Made by a program: the position numbers and the translations under genes. Under the pieces are notes generated by a model. The model made no database searches and was not told the origin of the DNA. It saw only the letters and a list, made by a program, of their open reading frames with translations. Positions 19,609 through 30,352 of a stretch of 35,252 bases of DNA are shown here, piece by piece. This stretch comes from Polysphondylium violaceum (Eukaryota; Evosea; Eumycetozoa; Dictyosteliales; Dictyosteliaceae), in contig AJWJ01000234.1 in assembly GCA_000277445.1 (NCBI GenBank), positions 1-35,252 on the forward strand, written 5' to 3'. The stretch's first letter is position 1. Each line of letters begins with the position of its first letter.

Positions 19609-20563
19609 ATGTCTGCTGCCAAAAAGTGTGCTTCATGCAATAAAACCGCCTACCCATTAGAATCCATCGTTGCTCTCGATTCTTCATACCACAAAGCTTG
19701 TTTCAAATGTAAATATAAAAACACAAGCATTACTCAATCGTGTTGAATATCAATCATCAATCAATATTTTACAAATTTTATCCATTGTCAAATATAATAT
19801 GAATTTATTTATCAATTGATATCAAATCAAACCTTTATTTTTGCCTGTTCACATACAATGTACACTTGTCAAGTTTTATTTATTGTGTTTTTGTTTTCAA
19901 ACTCAAAATTATTACTCAAATCACAAATACTCAAATCACTCAAACAAACCAACAATCAATCAAATAAAAGAAATATTGAAATATGAAAGACTAACAATCA
20001 AAATCAATTAAAATATTAAAGGCTCTGTTTGCAACATGACTCTCAATGTCAAAAACTTCAAGGGTTTAGAAGGTAAACTTTACTGTGCTGTCCACACTCC
20101 AAAAGCCACTGCCACCCAAGTTGCTGATTCAGTTGCCATTAAAAACGCTCTCAACGCCCCAAAGAAAACCGCTGAAGGTTTAGGTAATGCCCAAAAGGGT
20201 TCTGGTGACAAACCAACCATTGGTCTCGATACCGTTGCCAACAAAAACGCTCTCAGTGCTCCAAAGAAAGTCGCTGAAGGTGCTCGTGGTGTCCAAAAGG
20301 GTACTGGTGGTAAACCACAAATTGCCGTCTTTGGTGCTACCCCAGGTGCTCAATCCACTGGTGAAAACATTGAATATGCCCAAGAAGAGCAACAACAATA
20401 TGAAGAACAACAATATGAACAACAAGGTGAAGAACAACAATACGAACAACAATATGAAGAACAACAATATGACGAAAACCAATATGAACAACAAGGTGAA
20501 GAACAACAATATGAACAACAATATGAACAACAAGGTGAAGAAGAATACTATGAAGAACAATAA
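19609..20563 (+). CDS. limE: LIM domain protein LimE
   Basis: Actin-associated single-LIM protein, 213 aa from two exons (19609-19708 and 20022-20563). The start is not visible as a long open frame because exon 1 is only 100 nt. The intron is 19709-20021 (GTAAAT...TTAAAG). Splicing restores a perfect LIM domain: C7, C10, H28, C31, C34, C37, C55 and H58, with the intron inside codon 34. After the LIM domain come two copies of a NALNAPKK/NALSAPKK-type repeat ending in AEG, then GG-rich sequence, and a tail of about 60 residues made of Glu, Gln and Tyr. This architecture matches dictyostelid LimE, known from cortical actin and widely used as an F-actin marker. The 313-nt intron is much longer than the other introns in the window. 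Confidence 0.93.
20387..20560 (+). repeat. Glu/Gln/Tyr-rich repeat tail of LimE
   Basis: Coding tandem repeat with units such as EQQYEQQ and GEEQQYEQQ. The bases vary little between units (CAATATGAACAACAA), so the array probably expands and contracts by slippage. It looks disordered, with regularly spaced tyrosines. Confidence 0.85.
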
Positions 20564-21504
20564 AGAAATTTGTTGCTAGTTATCCCCCCTGTATTCTCTG
20601 TCTGTCTTATGTTTTTTAAAAACAACAATCCGCAAATCTTTATCTCATTACTTTTTCATTTTAATTGTAATAATATAAAATAAATAAAATAAAAACCCAA
20701 ATGTTGTATATGTATTTATCTAATAATTTAATCTCTATTCAAGTCAAGTTTAATTATTTAATTGTGTTTTAATTTAAATTTGTTTAAGATTATCACAGTA
20801 CTTTTCCCCAAAAATTATTAGTCTCGAGGGATGGTCTTTCATTAAATAAAAAGCAGACAAGGCTTTCGAAAGTATAAAAACCTCATAGAATCAATTGAAG
20901 GTATAATTTTATATTAATGACATATGATTCTAAATCAATAAATAACTAGTAGCTATTCTGTAATGTTTTATGTTTATTTGTATATTAATCATTTACATAG
21001 CAAATACACAAATTTTTTTTTGATTTTTTTTCTTTTTTTTTCATATTTTTTTTTACTATTTTTTTTTTTTCAAATCTTTCGTTTTTTTTCGCTGAATAAA
21101 TAGAAATTATGTGTGTTATTTTCAATAGTGACGATAAAAGTTAAAGGGTAATTATCATATATTGTTTTATTTCTTTTACTTTATTTTTTTTTTCCTTAGC
21201 TGATGAATTTTTATTGATTCGTGTTTCTGATTACACCGTGATTACAAAAGAGGTTTACTCCTCAGATCTGATCTTGTTTTTTCATTCTATATTACTTGTA
21301 TTTCCCTTTGTTTTGTATTATAATACTAATATTTTATTCTCTATTAAACACAGATTTATTATTATTATTGGATATTTGAATTCAAATTTAATCAATTACA
21401 AATACACACCATTTGGTTGATTACTTGTTTGAAATTAAACATTTGTAAAATTAATAAATTCCCAAACTTTTTTGTCACAATAATATTACTAGTATTTAAA
21501 TCTT
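20564..21504. other. Spacer after limE with possible spliced transcript
   Basis: This is the 3' flank of limE followed by about 0.6 kb facing the 3' end of the AIG2-like gene. A TATA-like TATAAAAA lies at 20873-20880. Two intron-like segments follow: 21148-21199 (GTAATT, pyrimidine-rich, TTAG; 52 nt) and 21298-21353 (GTATTT, TACTAAT, CACAG; 56 nt). The sequences between them give no continuous reading frame with a start codon in any phase I tried, so a non-coding transcript, a decayed gene or chance are all possible. Long T-runs occupy 21010-21090. Confidence 0.4.
20873..20880 (+). promoter_or_regulatory. TATA-like box without an obvious gene
   Basis: TATAAAAA in a less AT-rich context, followed by CCTCATAGAATC. 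It resembles the TATA box of the CBM49-like gene but no protein gene starts downstream on this strand before 22435. Confidence 0.3.
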
Positions 21505-22191
21505 TTATTTGAGATGTCTTGTTAACCAATTGCCGGATCTAATGATCTTTTCTCTATTACAGTTTTGTATATGATAAATATAACAATAAATGTGATTTTC
21601 TTTATCATATTTATGAGTGGTTGTTGTTGTTGTTGTTGTTGTTGTTGTAATATGACTAGTAGTACTATGATCATCTATGATTGGATGTACTTTAATAATT
21701 GATCTTTCATACAATTGAGGATATTCTTCAATTTCGTCAGCTTCAATGAGTTTTTCTTTAAATAGTCTATCAAATTCCTCCTCGTCGGTGTCGTTGTTGT
21801 TTGTTAACAAAGAATCATCTATTGTGGCTACATAGCCAACAATACCATTACAATTTAATTCATTGTATAGTTTATATAAATCAGATTCGGTATCAATTTC
21901 TTCGTCAAAGAGATTGATGTCGTGATGTCCTTTATCGCCATTTGCACTACAAGCGTGTATATTTTTATATAATAAACTAACGACTGGAAACTCATCATGA
22001 AACATGATACCATGAGGGAAAAAACATTTTTTAAATACCAATGACTTGGAGAATGACAAGGTCCATGGTGCTGAGCTATAGTAAGTCATAGGAATGTAAG
22101 TATATTATCAATAGGCATACAATGTGTTTACATACCTATTGTCGTCAGGTCTTAGTGTGCCATACACAAATATAGATTTAATTTTATTCAT
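21505..22191 (-). CDS. AIG2 / gamma-glutamylcyclotransferase-like protein
   Basis: 208-aa protein from two exons (22191-22136 and 22075-21505), with a 60-nt GT-AG intron. Exon 1 supplies the family's hallmark N-terminal strand and loop, VYGTLRP (residues 9-15); without it the protein would lack its active-site motif. Further on, SLVFKKCFFPHGIMFHDEFPVV and a segment ending EIEEYPQLYERSIIKV correspond to the core strands and to the conserved E-x-P-x-x-Y-x-R region in which the catalytic glutamate lies. Family members cleave gamma-glutamyl amines or peptides to release 5-oxoproline, or are uncharacterised AIG2 proteins; the exact substrate is unknown. A run of 12 threonines, coded by an ACA repeat, sits near residue 155 between the last core segments. 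The gene is divergent from the CTC1-like gene, with 243 bp between starts. Confidence 0.8.
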
Positions 22192-22434
22192 TGAATAGTG
22201 GTAGTAATACAGGTAGTTATTATTATAATTGTGAAAAAAAAAAAAAATTTATTCAAATTTCGCGCCTTTTCTTGAAACAAGGACTTTGCAACTAAACGAT
22301 AACTTCAGAAAAAATCAAATTTTTACATTTTGCATTTTTCTACAACCACACTTATATATTTATACACATCAGTGTTTTTGTAAATAGATAGATATTAGAG
22401 TAGTTTAGTGGTGATATTAGTATATTATATCACT
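22192..22434. promoter_or_regulatory. Shared divergent promoter with E2F-like site
   Basis: This 243-bp region must serve both the AIG2-like gene (left) and the CTC1-like gene (right). It contains an A-run, the sequence TTTCGCGCC at 22258-22266 and, closer to the right gene, ATATTTATACAC-type AT-rich core sequence. Confidence 0.5.
22258..22266 (+). promoter_or_regulatory. Perfect E2F consensus site
   Basis: TTTCGCGCC matches the E2F/DP consensus TTTSSCGC exactly and stands out in an otherwise very AT-rich promoter. Dictyostelids are known to have E2F/DP and an Rb homologue. Placement before a probable telomere/replication gene would fit cell-cycle control; binding is inferred. Confidence 0.5.
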
Positions 22435-25400
22435 ATGACAACAACAGCGACAACATCAACACCAACAACAACAGATAGAGTAACTTTGTTTAGAGAGGAA
22501 GTAAAAAGGTTTATATCTTTTCATAAAGATGGTAGTTTTAGTAATTTGCCAATGACAACGTCATCGACGTCATTGATGTTTGATGATTCGATGATTATGA
22601 CTGCAGCTACATTTAACAATTCATTTATTAGTACCAATAGTGCCGGTAGTAATGGTGGTAGTGGAGGTACTGGTCATTTAAATTCACCTCTGTCACCTAT
22701 ACTTAATAATAATAATCATAATAATAATAGTAATAGTTTATATTCATTCGATGGTAGTAGTATATTTAATTCAACAACATCAAATTCAATAGGAGGAGGA
22801 TTTCCTTCTTCCCATATACTAGACTCACTATCGTTTACAAGTGGTGAAAGGTTGTGGATACTACATGTCATTGAAAGATTGTTTAAAAATCTAATAGATG
22901 TAGTTGAGGGCAAAGATGATGTTTATAAAGTAATTGAAAACCTTTTAGTCTTTTTATTTAATAATCCAGTAAATACAACTGATAATAGTAATAGTAGTAA
23001 TGAACAACCATCTAAAAGAATGAAAATTGATGATCAATATCAACAACAGCAACAACCAAAGAATAGATTACCAATTACAACTAGAATACTTTCAATTATA
23101 GATTTATTAAAAAGAGATTTAAATTTAACATCAAAGAGTTCAGTAAAGAATGATCATAAGCTATTGAGAATATTGATTGGAAAAGTCACATCAATTCAAA
23201 CAAATAGTGTTAACCAAAGTCATGTTTTAACACTTCTCGATGGCACAGGCCAAATCATCATAGAGTTGGGCAGTAATAGTGATATATATGTCTATGAATC
23301 TATTGTTTTGATTCCCTATTTCAATTTAATTTGTACAAATTCTACAACGTCTTCACTATTTTCATTGTCCATGTCGAGTGTATCGAGGTTCTCAATGATT
23401 GATGGCATGGAACCCAAGAGAGTAGATCTGTCAAAACTCAATTACTTGGAAGTAGAGCATATCCAAGTGCTCTATCGACCCCAAAGCCATTACTATGAAA
23501 AACTGTTGGACCTATTTCACATGGCCGTCGAGGACAAGAAGCAACAGCAGATTGAGCAGCAGGAGCCAATCACCGAGCTCGATCCTGCCGACACACATTT
23601 CCTCTTTGAAGAGTTTATTTTCGAGTTGTTTAAGCCCTACTCGACTATTGCCCAACTCAAGGCTGCCAATGAGCCCATTCAATCGTTGAATACCCATGGC
23701 CAGGTTGTATCCAAATCTGCCATCATACACACCAAGCCCTCGTCCAATCCCAATCACAAGACTGTATTCTTTTTCCTACAAATCAAAAAGATTAAGCCAA
23801 ATACAGGGCTACCACCATCAATCAGCGACGTCCAGGAGCCCGATATATTTATTATCTTTTTCGAAGAGAATTTAAAATGGTTTGATTTGATCCACGTGGG
23901 AGACTCTCTCTTGTTTGTCGATGTCGGTTGTTGCAAGAGTAATTTAAAGAGTGAGAAAAAGAATATCCTCGTAATGACACCCAAGTCTTGTTTATTTAGT
24001 TTAAATAATCTAAAGCTTCACATAGATTTAAAATATCATTCATCATCATCATCATCATTCATTAGCAATAGCTCTAGTAACAGTAGCAATCAACAACAAC
24101 AGAAAAAGAATAGAATTGTTGATTATGATTGTACAATTACAGAGGAACTAAATCCACAGGGCATTGTAGGAATAAATGCAGCTAAATTATTTTTATCACA
24201 TTATCGTTCCAATCTATTCCATGCAAGAGGTCTAAGAGTTGGAAATAAAATTAGATTAGAAAATGTACATGAAATCAAAATCAACAATGAATTGGTTGGC
24301 TTGGGTATGTGCCCATCTAGTTCGATTCGATTTTTAAAATTTGATGATAAACATCTTCAAAACTATGTTCCATTTTCAAAATGGTCCCTCGAAAAAGATC
24401 ATGCTTGTACAGAGATTTGGAAGAAATACACAATCACTGATTCCTACATCTTGACAAAATTGTTGAAAAAGTTGTTAAAGAAATTCTCTGATGTATTTGA
24501 GAATATGGATTCATTTAAATCAATTGTAATGTATTGTTTATTATTATTATTATTATTGTTAATTGTATAAATTAATGTTAATATATACTTTTTCGACTAT
24601 AGTTTCAACATAAACCTTTATATGAATATATATCAAATTTATTCAATATTCACAAGATGGAGGAAAATGAACAAGCTAGTTATGATTGTATATTGGCACA
24701 TGATAAGAAATGTGTATTTAGTGAAAGTAATCATTCAAATATACCAAGTCTATTGAAGCTCACTAGACTGCAATCACTGAAATCCGATCGGATTAGCATC
24801 AAATTCAACAATACCAATGCCTATTCACTCATTGGTAAAATTCAATTGGTTCCTCAAAACTTTGAATGGGGAAAGATATCATTGGTCGATAGCAATGCCA
24901 TTGTAGATTGTTTTATCACGGGTATAAGTGAGCACCATTTAAACAAGATATGGAAAATCAATAGATTTCAATTAAACTTTGAAGAGTATCAAGAAAACAA
25001 TGAAATCAAGTCATCCAATTACTTGCAATTCTCTATTGACGACTGTGAGCTCTTGTCACCTATCATTGACAAGAGTACCAAGGCCTACACCAATTTACCC
25101 TATCAATCACTATTTGATGATTTTCAATCACTTTCCTCAATGTCTGAAAGTAGTAAACCAATTTCCAATGTATCCAATCTATTCATCCTCTTGTTGGAGA
25201 AAACTGTTCATCTTGGTCTAATTGAGCTAAAAGCCATTTTATTGACTCCTCTACTACCAATGGTTGTAATTAAAACCAATTCATCTCTATCCATCAATTT
25301 CCCAATTCTCCAAGAAGGTCAATGTTATTTTGTCACTGGTGCAACTTTAAAAAGTTCTGAATTCAGTATGGAACCATCAAATAGACTTGTTAATTATGAA

Positions 25401-26814
25401 TTTAATTTATCAACTAATTGTTTGTATTATGTTGAGATAAATTATTGTTTTAAACTCTATATTAACATTAATATAATAATAGCAATTTTAAAGAGTATAG
25501 CATATGTTAATCAAGAAACTAAAAAAGATATTTATCCAAAAAATATTACAGCTAGAATGATTAAAGATCTATCAATTCCAGTAGTTTGGGTAAAACCATC
25601 TTTTATTTCAATTTTAATGAAATTGGAATCAAAAGTATTTAATATTAAATTTCAAAAGTAATTATTAATATCTAATATTATTATTTGATCAATATACTAA
25701 TAATCAATTTAATCTAGTATTAAAGAAATTTCAGAATATAAATATATAAATAATGATGATTATGTATCATTTAGAGGACTTATTATATCAAAGAAAATAG
25801 AAATACTCAAAAGTGGTACAATATTGTTACATTTGGTATGCACGGATCCCGATGATCCAGGCCGACACAAGATCTCTGTCATTATAAAGAATTTTTATTG
25901 TGGTTTGTTGATTGGATCTGTCATTGATTTTTATTTTCTTCAAGTAAGATCTTCAGAGACTCAGCTAGACTCGGGGATCCCACCAAAGATATTGTCCAAT
26001 AGATTCTTTTACTATAAATTGACAAATGCTTATGAAGATATTGATTTGAATCTATTTGATTTCATCGATACATGCACTCTATCCGAGATCAACAAAAACT
26101 CGTTTGATCAGTATTTCCATTCCATCGTTGATGTAGTTTCTCTGTTGAAATTTGAACTTTCCTTCAAGTGCAAAGAATGCAATGTCGGTTCACTCAGAAA
26201 ATGTTTTTGTCCTGGTGGTTTGGATCGATTCATATTCAATGGTAAATTAGAATGTGAGATATCCGATGGTACCTCTGTCAAAAATCTAGTCGTCAAAAGA
26301 GAGTCAATTATACTTGAAATTTTAAACTTTTCCATAGAGTAGGTATATTAATGTACTATTTTTAACTTTAACATTAATATTAATAATGCTATATAGAACT
26401 TATTTAAAGATAAAAGAACATTGTATTGCAACCAAGCAAACGTTTGCTTGGGAACAACCATTACAAAATAATTCAACGATTGGTAAAGGTAAACCAATAA
26501 TTTTAGATTTATCATCAAAATCTTTATCAAATAATGAAGAAGAGGAAGAAGAGGAAGAAGAACAACAAGCAAGTCAATCTGAAAATTTAGAAAAATCAAT
26601 TCCACTCAGAAATTTCAACAAATGGAGAGATTTTATAAATGCAATTCCAGAATTAAATAATAATTTTAAACAATTACTTCAAAATAGAACATTCTCTGTC
26701 ATTGTAAAGAAACTTGATATCTTTGGTAAACAACTTTTATGTAATAATTTAAAATTAACAAATACCCCTGAAGAATCTTGGAAAATAGTCAAACAACAAC
26801 AAACCAATAAATAA
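22435..26814 (+). CDS. CTC1-like OB-fold protein (CST complex candidate)
   Basis: 1394 aa from four exons: 22435-24525, 24603-25657, 25718-26338 and 26397-26814 (introns 77, 60 and 58 nt). The ATG at 22435 is taken as the start. The N terminus is Thr/Ser/Asn-rich. Several segments have the rhythm of OB folds, such as LRILIGKVTSIQTN with VLTLLDGTGQIIIELG, the RGLRVGNKIRLENVHEI and GLGMCPSSSIRFLKF pair, YSLIGKIQLVPQ with ISLVDSNAIVDCFI, and a zinc-ribbon-like stretch with CKEC, CFC and a later Cys inside an OB-type strand pattern (GKLECEISDGT). Order, length and the G-x-C-x-S-S-I-R motif resemble CTC1, which with STN1 and TEN1 binds single-stranded telomeric DNA and assists DNA polymerase alpha-primase. 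The alternative is another large RPA-like protein. Its 3' end is 47 bp from the convergent SF3A3 gene. Confidence 0.6.
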
Positions 26815-26861
26815 AGAAATAATCAAAATTATTTATAATCAGAAAATTTAAATTTATATAT

Positions 26862-27335
26862 TTATTTTCTTTTTGGTTTAATAAGACCTTGTTTAACCAA
26901 CATTTCATAAGTCTTTTTACTCATAACATCACCATTTTCATCTTCATATTCTTCATCTCTATCTGATCTAAAAGCAGATTTACTAGATTGATCTTTAATT
27001 TTTGCCCAAAGTTCCAAGGCATCCTTAATCTTTGTAATTTCGTGGAAATGAATGGTATTTGGTACACCAATACAAGACATACCATAGGAATGTCTGGTGT
27101 CTTGGAAATGTTTTTCATAGGCTTTTCTACCCCTGTAGGCTCTATTACCACAAATCTCACATTTATATTCTACACCCAATTCCAAATAATTGTATACCCA
27201 ATATGGTAATGGCTTACCACTCAATGCATCGACTGGATAATTGGCAATTCTATGTTTAGTTGGTTCTTCAGTAGGTACTTCAAAATCATCAATATTTGTA
27301 ATATCTTCTTCATCTTCTTCTTCATCTTCTTCCTA

Positions 27336-27396
<61 letters not shown>

Positions 27397-28591
27397 GTAG
27401 TATAGATAGAGTGTTAGTAGGGTGACCTAGGATATTCCAAATACATAGTTACATAGTGATACGATTACATACAAATTCATTCTCTGAATATTTTCTAGAT
27501 TGTTTTTTAAGTACATTTTCTTTGGTAGCGTCTATTTGATCAAATAGATGAGTGGCCAATTTAAGTATTTTAAATTCCAATAGTGAAGTAGGTTTTCTAG
27601 CTTTGAATTCATTGTTGTTGTTTGAATTCATTCTTTCAGTGCTTTGAATATGTTTTTTACCCTTTAAATGTCCATTGAATACATTTTCAGAGGCAAATAG
27701 TTTTTTACATGCTTTACAATATAATGGTGATTTCTCTTGTTCTGTCAATTCTGTGTTTTCGTTGTTGCTATTGTTATTACTAGTGTTTTCTTTATTAAAA
27801 TAATCACTGTTGTCCCATTTATCTGTAAATTCAGCTTCACATTTACTGATGGTTTGATTTAAGTCCAATAGTGGTTGAGTTCTTTCAATAAATGATACCA
27901 AGTATTTATATATTTTATCCAAGTATTCTCTGTATGCCAACACCTTCATTCTAGATATATCATTATAGGTAAACATATAAAATGATCCAAGAAAGGTAAT
28001 ATAATCTATTTTTGTTGATGTTGTACAAAGATTTATATAGTCCTCATAGATTTCATTTAAATCTAAAAATTTACCATTTGATTCATTTCCAGAGAATAAT
28101 ACATTTGCTAATTGTTATTTGTTTGTTTGTTAGTATTGTATATTTATGTGTTATTGGTGTATATAAATACATACGGGTAAATAGTAAAGGTACATTGTTT
28201 CTGTCTTCTTTAATATTTGGGAATTTACGATGATATTCTTTAACTTCTTTGAGTTTGTCATAAAAGTCACTAAATAATTTACCTTGACGTGATAATGATG
28301 AAAGCTCATCTGCTCTAGTACTATTATTAAAGTAATGTTTAATATTAGTATATATAGATTATGAAAAACAAATATATTATAATATACCTACTTGTCTTGA
28401 TCACTATAAATTTCAATTAAATTATTTGCACATTTTATCGAAGAGTTTAAGTAATGATTAACCCTATGGTTCTGTAATACATTTTCTTTTGTTGTCTTTG
28501 GTGTTGATTTCATTTCATGTTCAATTAACAATTCATATCTTTCAATTGATTCATGAAGATTTCTAGTTTTCTCTAATAGAGTTGATGACAT
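26862..28591 (-). CDS. sf3a3: Splicing factor 3A subunit 3 (SF3A60/Prp9)
   Basis: Component of the U2 snRNP SF3A complex needed for prespliceosome assembly. Four exons (28591-28392, 28320-28175, 28107-27473, 27332-26862), introns 71, 67 and 140 nt, 483 aa (human protein about 500). The N-terminal helical region carries FYDKLKEVKEYHRKFPN and FLDLNEIYEDYINL. A first zinc finger has C246-x2-C249-x12-H262-x5-H268, as in fungal and plant homologues. An acidic stretch follows, then PLPYWVYNYLELGVEYKCEICG with the second, matrin-type finger (C385, C388, H402, H408) and the conserved C terminus. For intron 1 the first of two possible 3' splice sites is chosen because it aligns without gaps to the human protein. 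Intron 3 is unusual: it ends in about 20 TAA triplets. Confidence 0.97.
27336..27396 (-). repeat. (TAA)20 tract in SF3A3 intron 3
   Basis: On the coding strand a TACTAAC box and then a TACTAAT box lead into about 20 uninterrupted TAA triplets that end TTAG at the 3' splice site. The tract replaces the pyrimidine tract and makes this the second-longest intron found here (140 nt). Confidence 0.85.
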
Positions 28592-28848
28592 GTTGCTGTA
28601 TTGATATTTATCTTTCTATATACACACAATCAGATATATAGATTATAATATGCTTTATTTATAATTGAAAAAATATGTCAGTGTGGGAAGATTCTTTTTT
28701 TTTTTTTTTTTTTTTTTCAAATTTTTTCACAATCGAAATTTTTTGCATTCAAGGCTTTATATTAGAAAACGAAGGTGGACCACCATCTAGAATTTGATTT
28801 AGATTTCATATGATTCAATACTAGCCTCTCTATATAGCAACACAAAAA
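28592..28848. promoter_or_regulatory. Shared divergent promoter of sf3a3 and mitochondrial-like gene
   Basis: 257 bp between two divergent starts, with a run of more than 20 T (about 28694-28717) in the middle. Poly(dA:dT) of this size at the centre of a divergent promoter suggests a nucleosome-free region used in both directions. Confidence 0.45.
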
Positions 28849-30288
28849 ATGTTTAATCAAAAAAGTTTAATTCTCCAAACAAATAATAAAAGATCACTCA
28901 TTGTAGGAGTCATCAGATATATGTATACAACAACTACAAACAACAATAACAGTAATAATAATAGGAATGATAATGACAGTTCAGATGATAATGATAGCAA
29001 CAATAACTCTAAAGGTAGATCCATTTTAGATGAAAAAAAGAATACAATCGATTACAGAAAAGAGATTATGACAAGCTATCATGATATGCTAAAAGAAATT
29101 ACACCACAAAATGTTTCAAACAATCATCATACAGAAGTAAATATTATAGAAGGCGATTTAATGGATAAACATCATATAGTAAAGAATAATCCCACTAGGT
29201 TTATTGGTAATTTAAAGAATATTGAAATTGATAAACAAGACAATGACAGTCATCACAGAAATAATCATGATGACCATGATGCCGACGATATTATTATAGA
29301 TAGACCACAAAAAGAACACAATATGAATCAAAAAAGAGTATCAAGAAAACCAAGAGACCCTTTAACAATACCTATAGAACAAGAAGATAGTAAATATATA
29401 AATACACATACAAAGAGATGTAGATAATTTATTAATAATACAACAATTATAGCAAAACTGAGATTATTTCATCCAATTACAGGTATCTATGGATTACCAG
29501 TGAGATCATTGCCACCAAAACTTAATTTATTCTTTGAAGCGGTCACCAATCCAGGAGGACCAAAGATGAAGATATTTTTAGAAGAGAATCCAAATGTTAG
29601 TTTTCAAGATATGTATAGTCTTCATGGTAGAATACCAGATTTTAGAAAGATGGTGATTGAAAAGGAAGACATTGAACCTCGAGTTTATTGGGCCTTTTCA
29701 TATCTCCGTCTACCCTCAATTACACCCACCGTCGACACAACTCTACTGATCACCAGTCTCAGTAAAGCAAGTTCGATCGCCAATTTAACCTACAAAACAC
29801 TCATCTACTTTATATCAGAGAAACAATTGAATCTTGAATTCAAATTTGAATCAAATGAAATCATATTTGACGTCAATCATCTATACAGTAGTCATATACC
29901 ACATTTTGATCTAACTCGACCCATTCAAATACAAAAGAACTACTCTACCAATCTCTATGCACACTTGAGAATTAAACAGAGCGAACATGAAGAAAGATTA
30001 AAATCACAAGGCATCAATTTCATACCAAGTAAATTCCACTTGAAACAAATGAAATCAAGACAAGCTAGAGATGCTGAAATTGATAGAGTATTAAATGGAT
30101 TGGATTTTGATAATATGAATAATAATGTGATTGATAGTAATAATAGTAATAGTAATAGTCAAGATATTATAGATAATAGTATAGATAATAATAATAATAA
30201 TAATACCAATAATAGTATAGATAATAATATAAATGAAAACTCATCACTTTTACAGAGAATTTATCAATACTTTACATCAAAACGATAG
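28849..30288 (+). CDS. Uncharacterised protein, probably mitochondrial
   Basis: 458 aa from two exons (28849-29389 and 29453-30288) joined by a 63-nt intron inside codon 181. The N-terminal 30 residues are basic and free of acidic residues (MFNQKSLILQ...RSLIVGVIRYMY), like a mitochondrial presequence. A low-complexity Asn/Asp/His region follows (about 35-170). The core (about 181-400) has regular conserved-looking sequence: KLRLFHPITGIYGLPVRSLP, FFEAVTNPGGPKMKIFLEENP, and a globular helix/strand part to about 380, then an Asn-rich tail. I recognise no known family. A mitochondrial ribosome or assembly factor is a guess based only on the presequence and basic core. The 3' end is 64 bp from the convergent QPRT gene. 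Confidence 0.78.
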
Positions 30289-30352
30289 CTTATATATACA
30301 TATTAAATAAAACTCAATATATATAATAATAATAATAATAATATAAAAGACT

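Noticed and set aside
20180-20579. Antisense Phe/Leu-rich frame and a shifted Asn-rich frame over the LimE tail
   Set aside because: Both are artefacts of the CAA/GAA repeat read in other frames.
21200-21420. Small protein gene containing LIRVSDYTVITKE
   Set aside because: No start codon can be joined in frame through the putative introns, and the remaining sequence is low-complexity Ile/Tyr/Phe. Kept only as a possible non-coding transcript.
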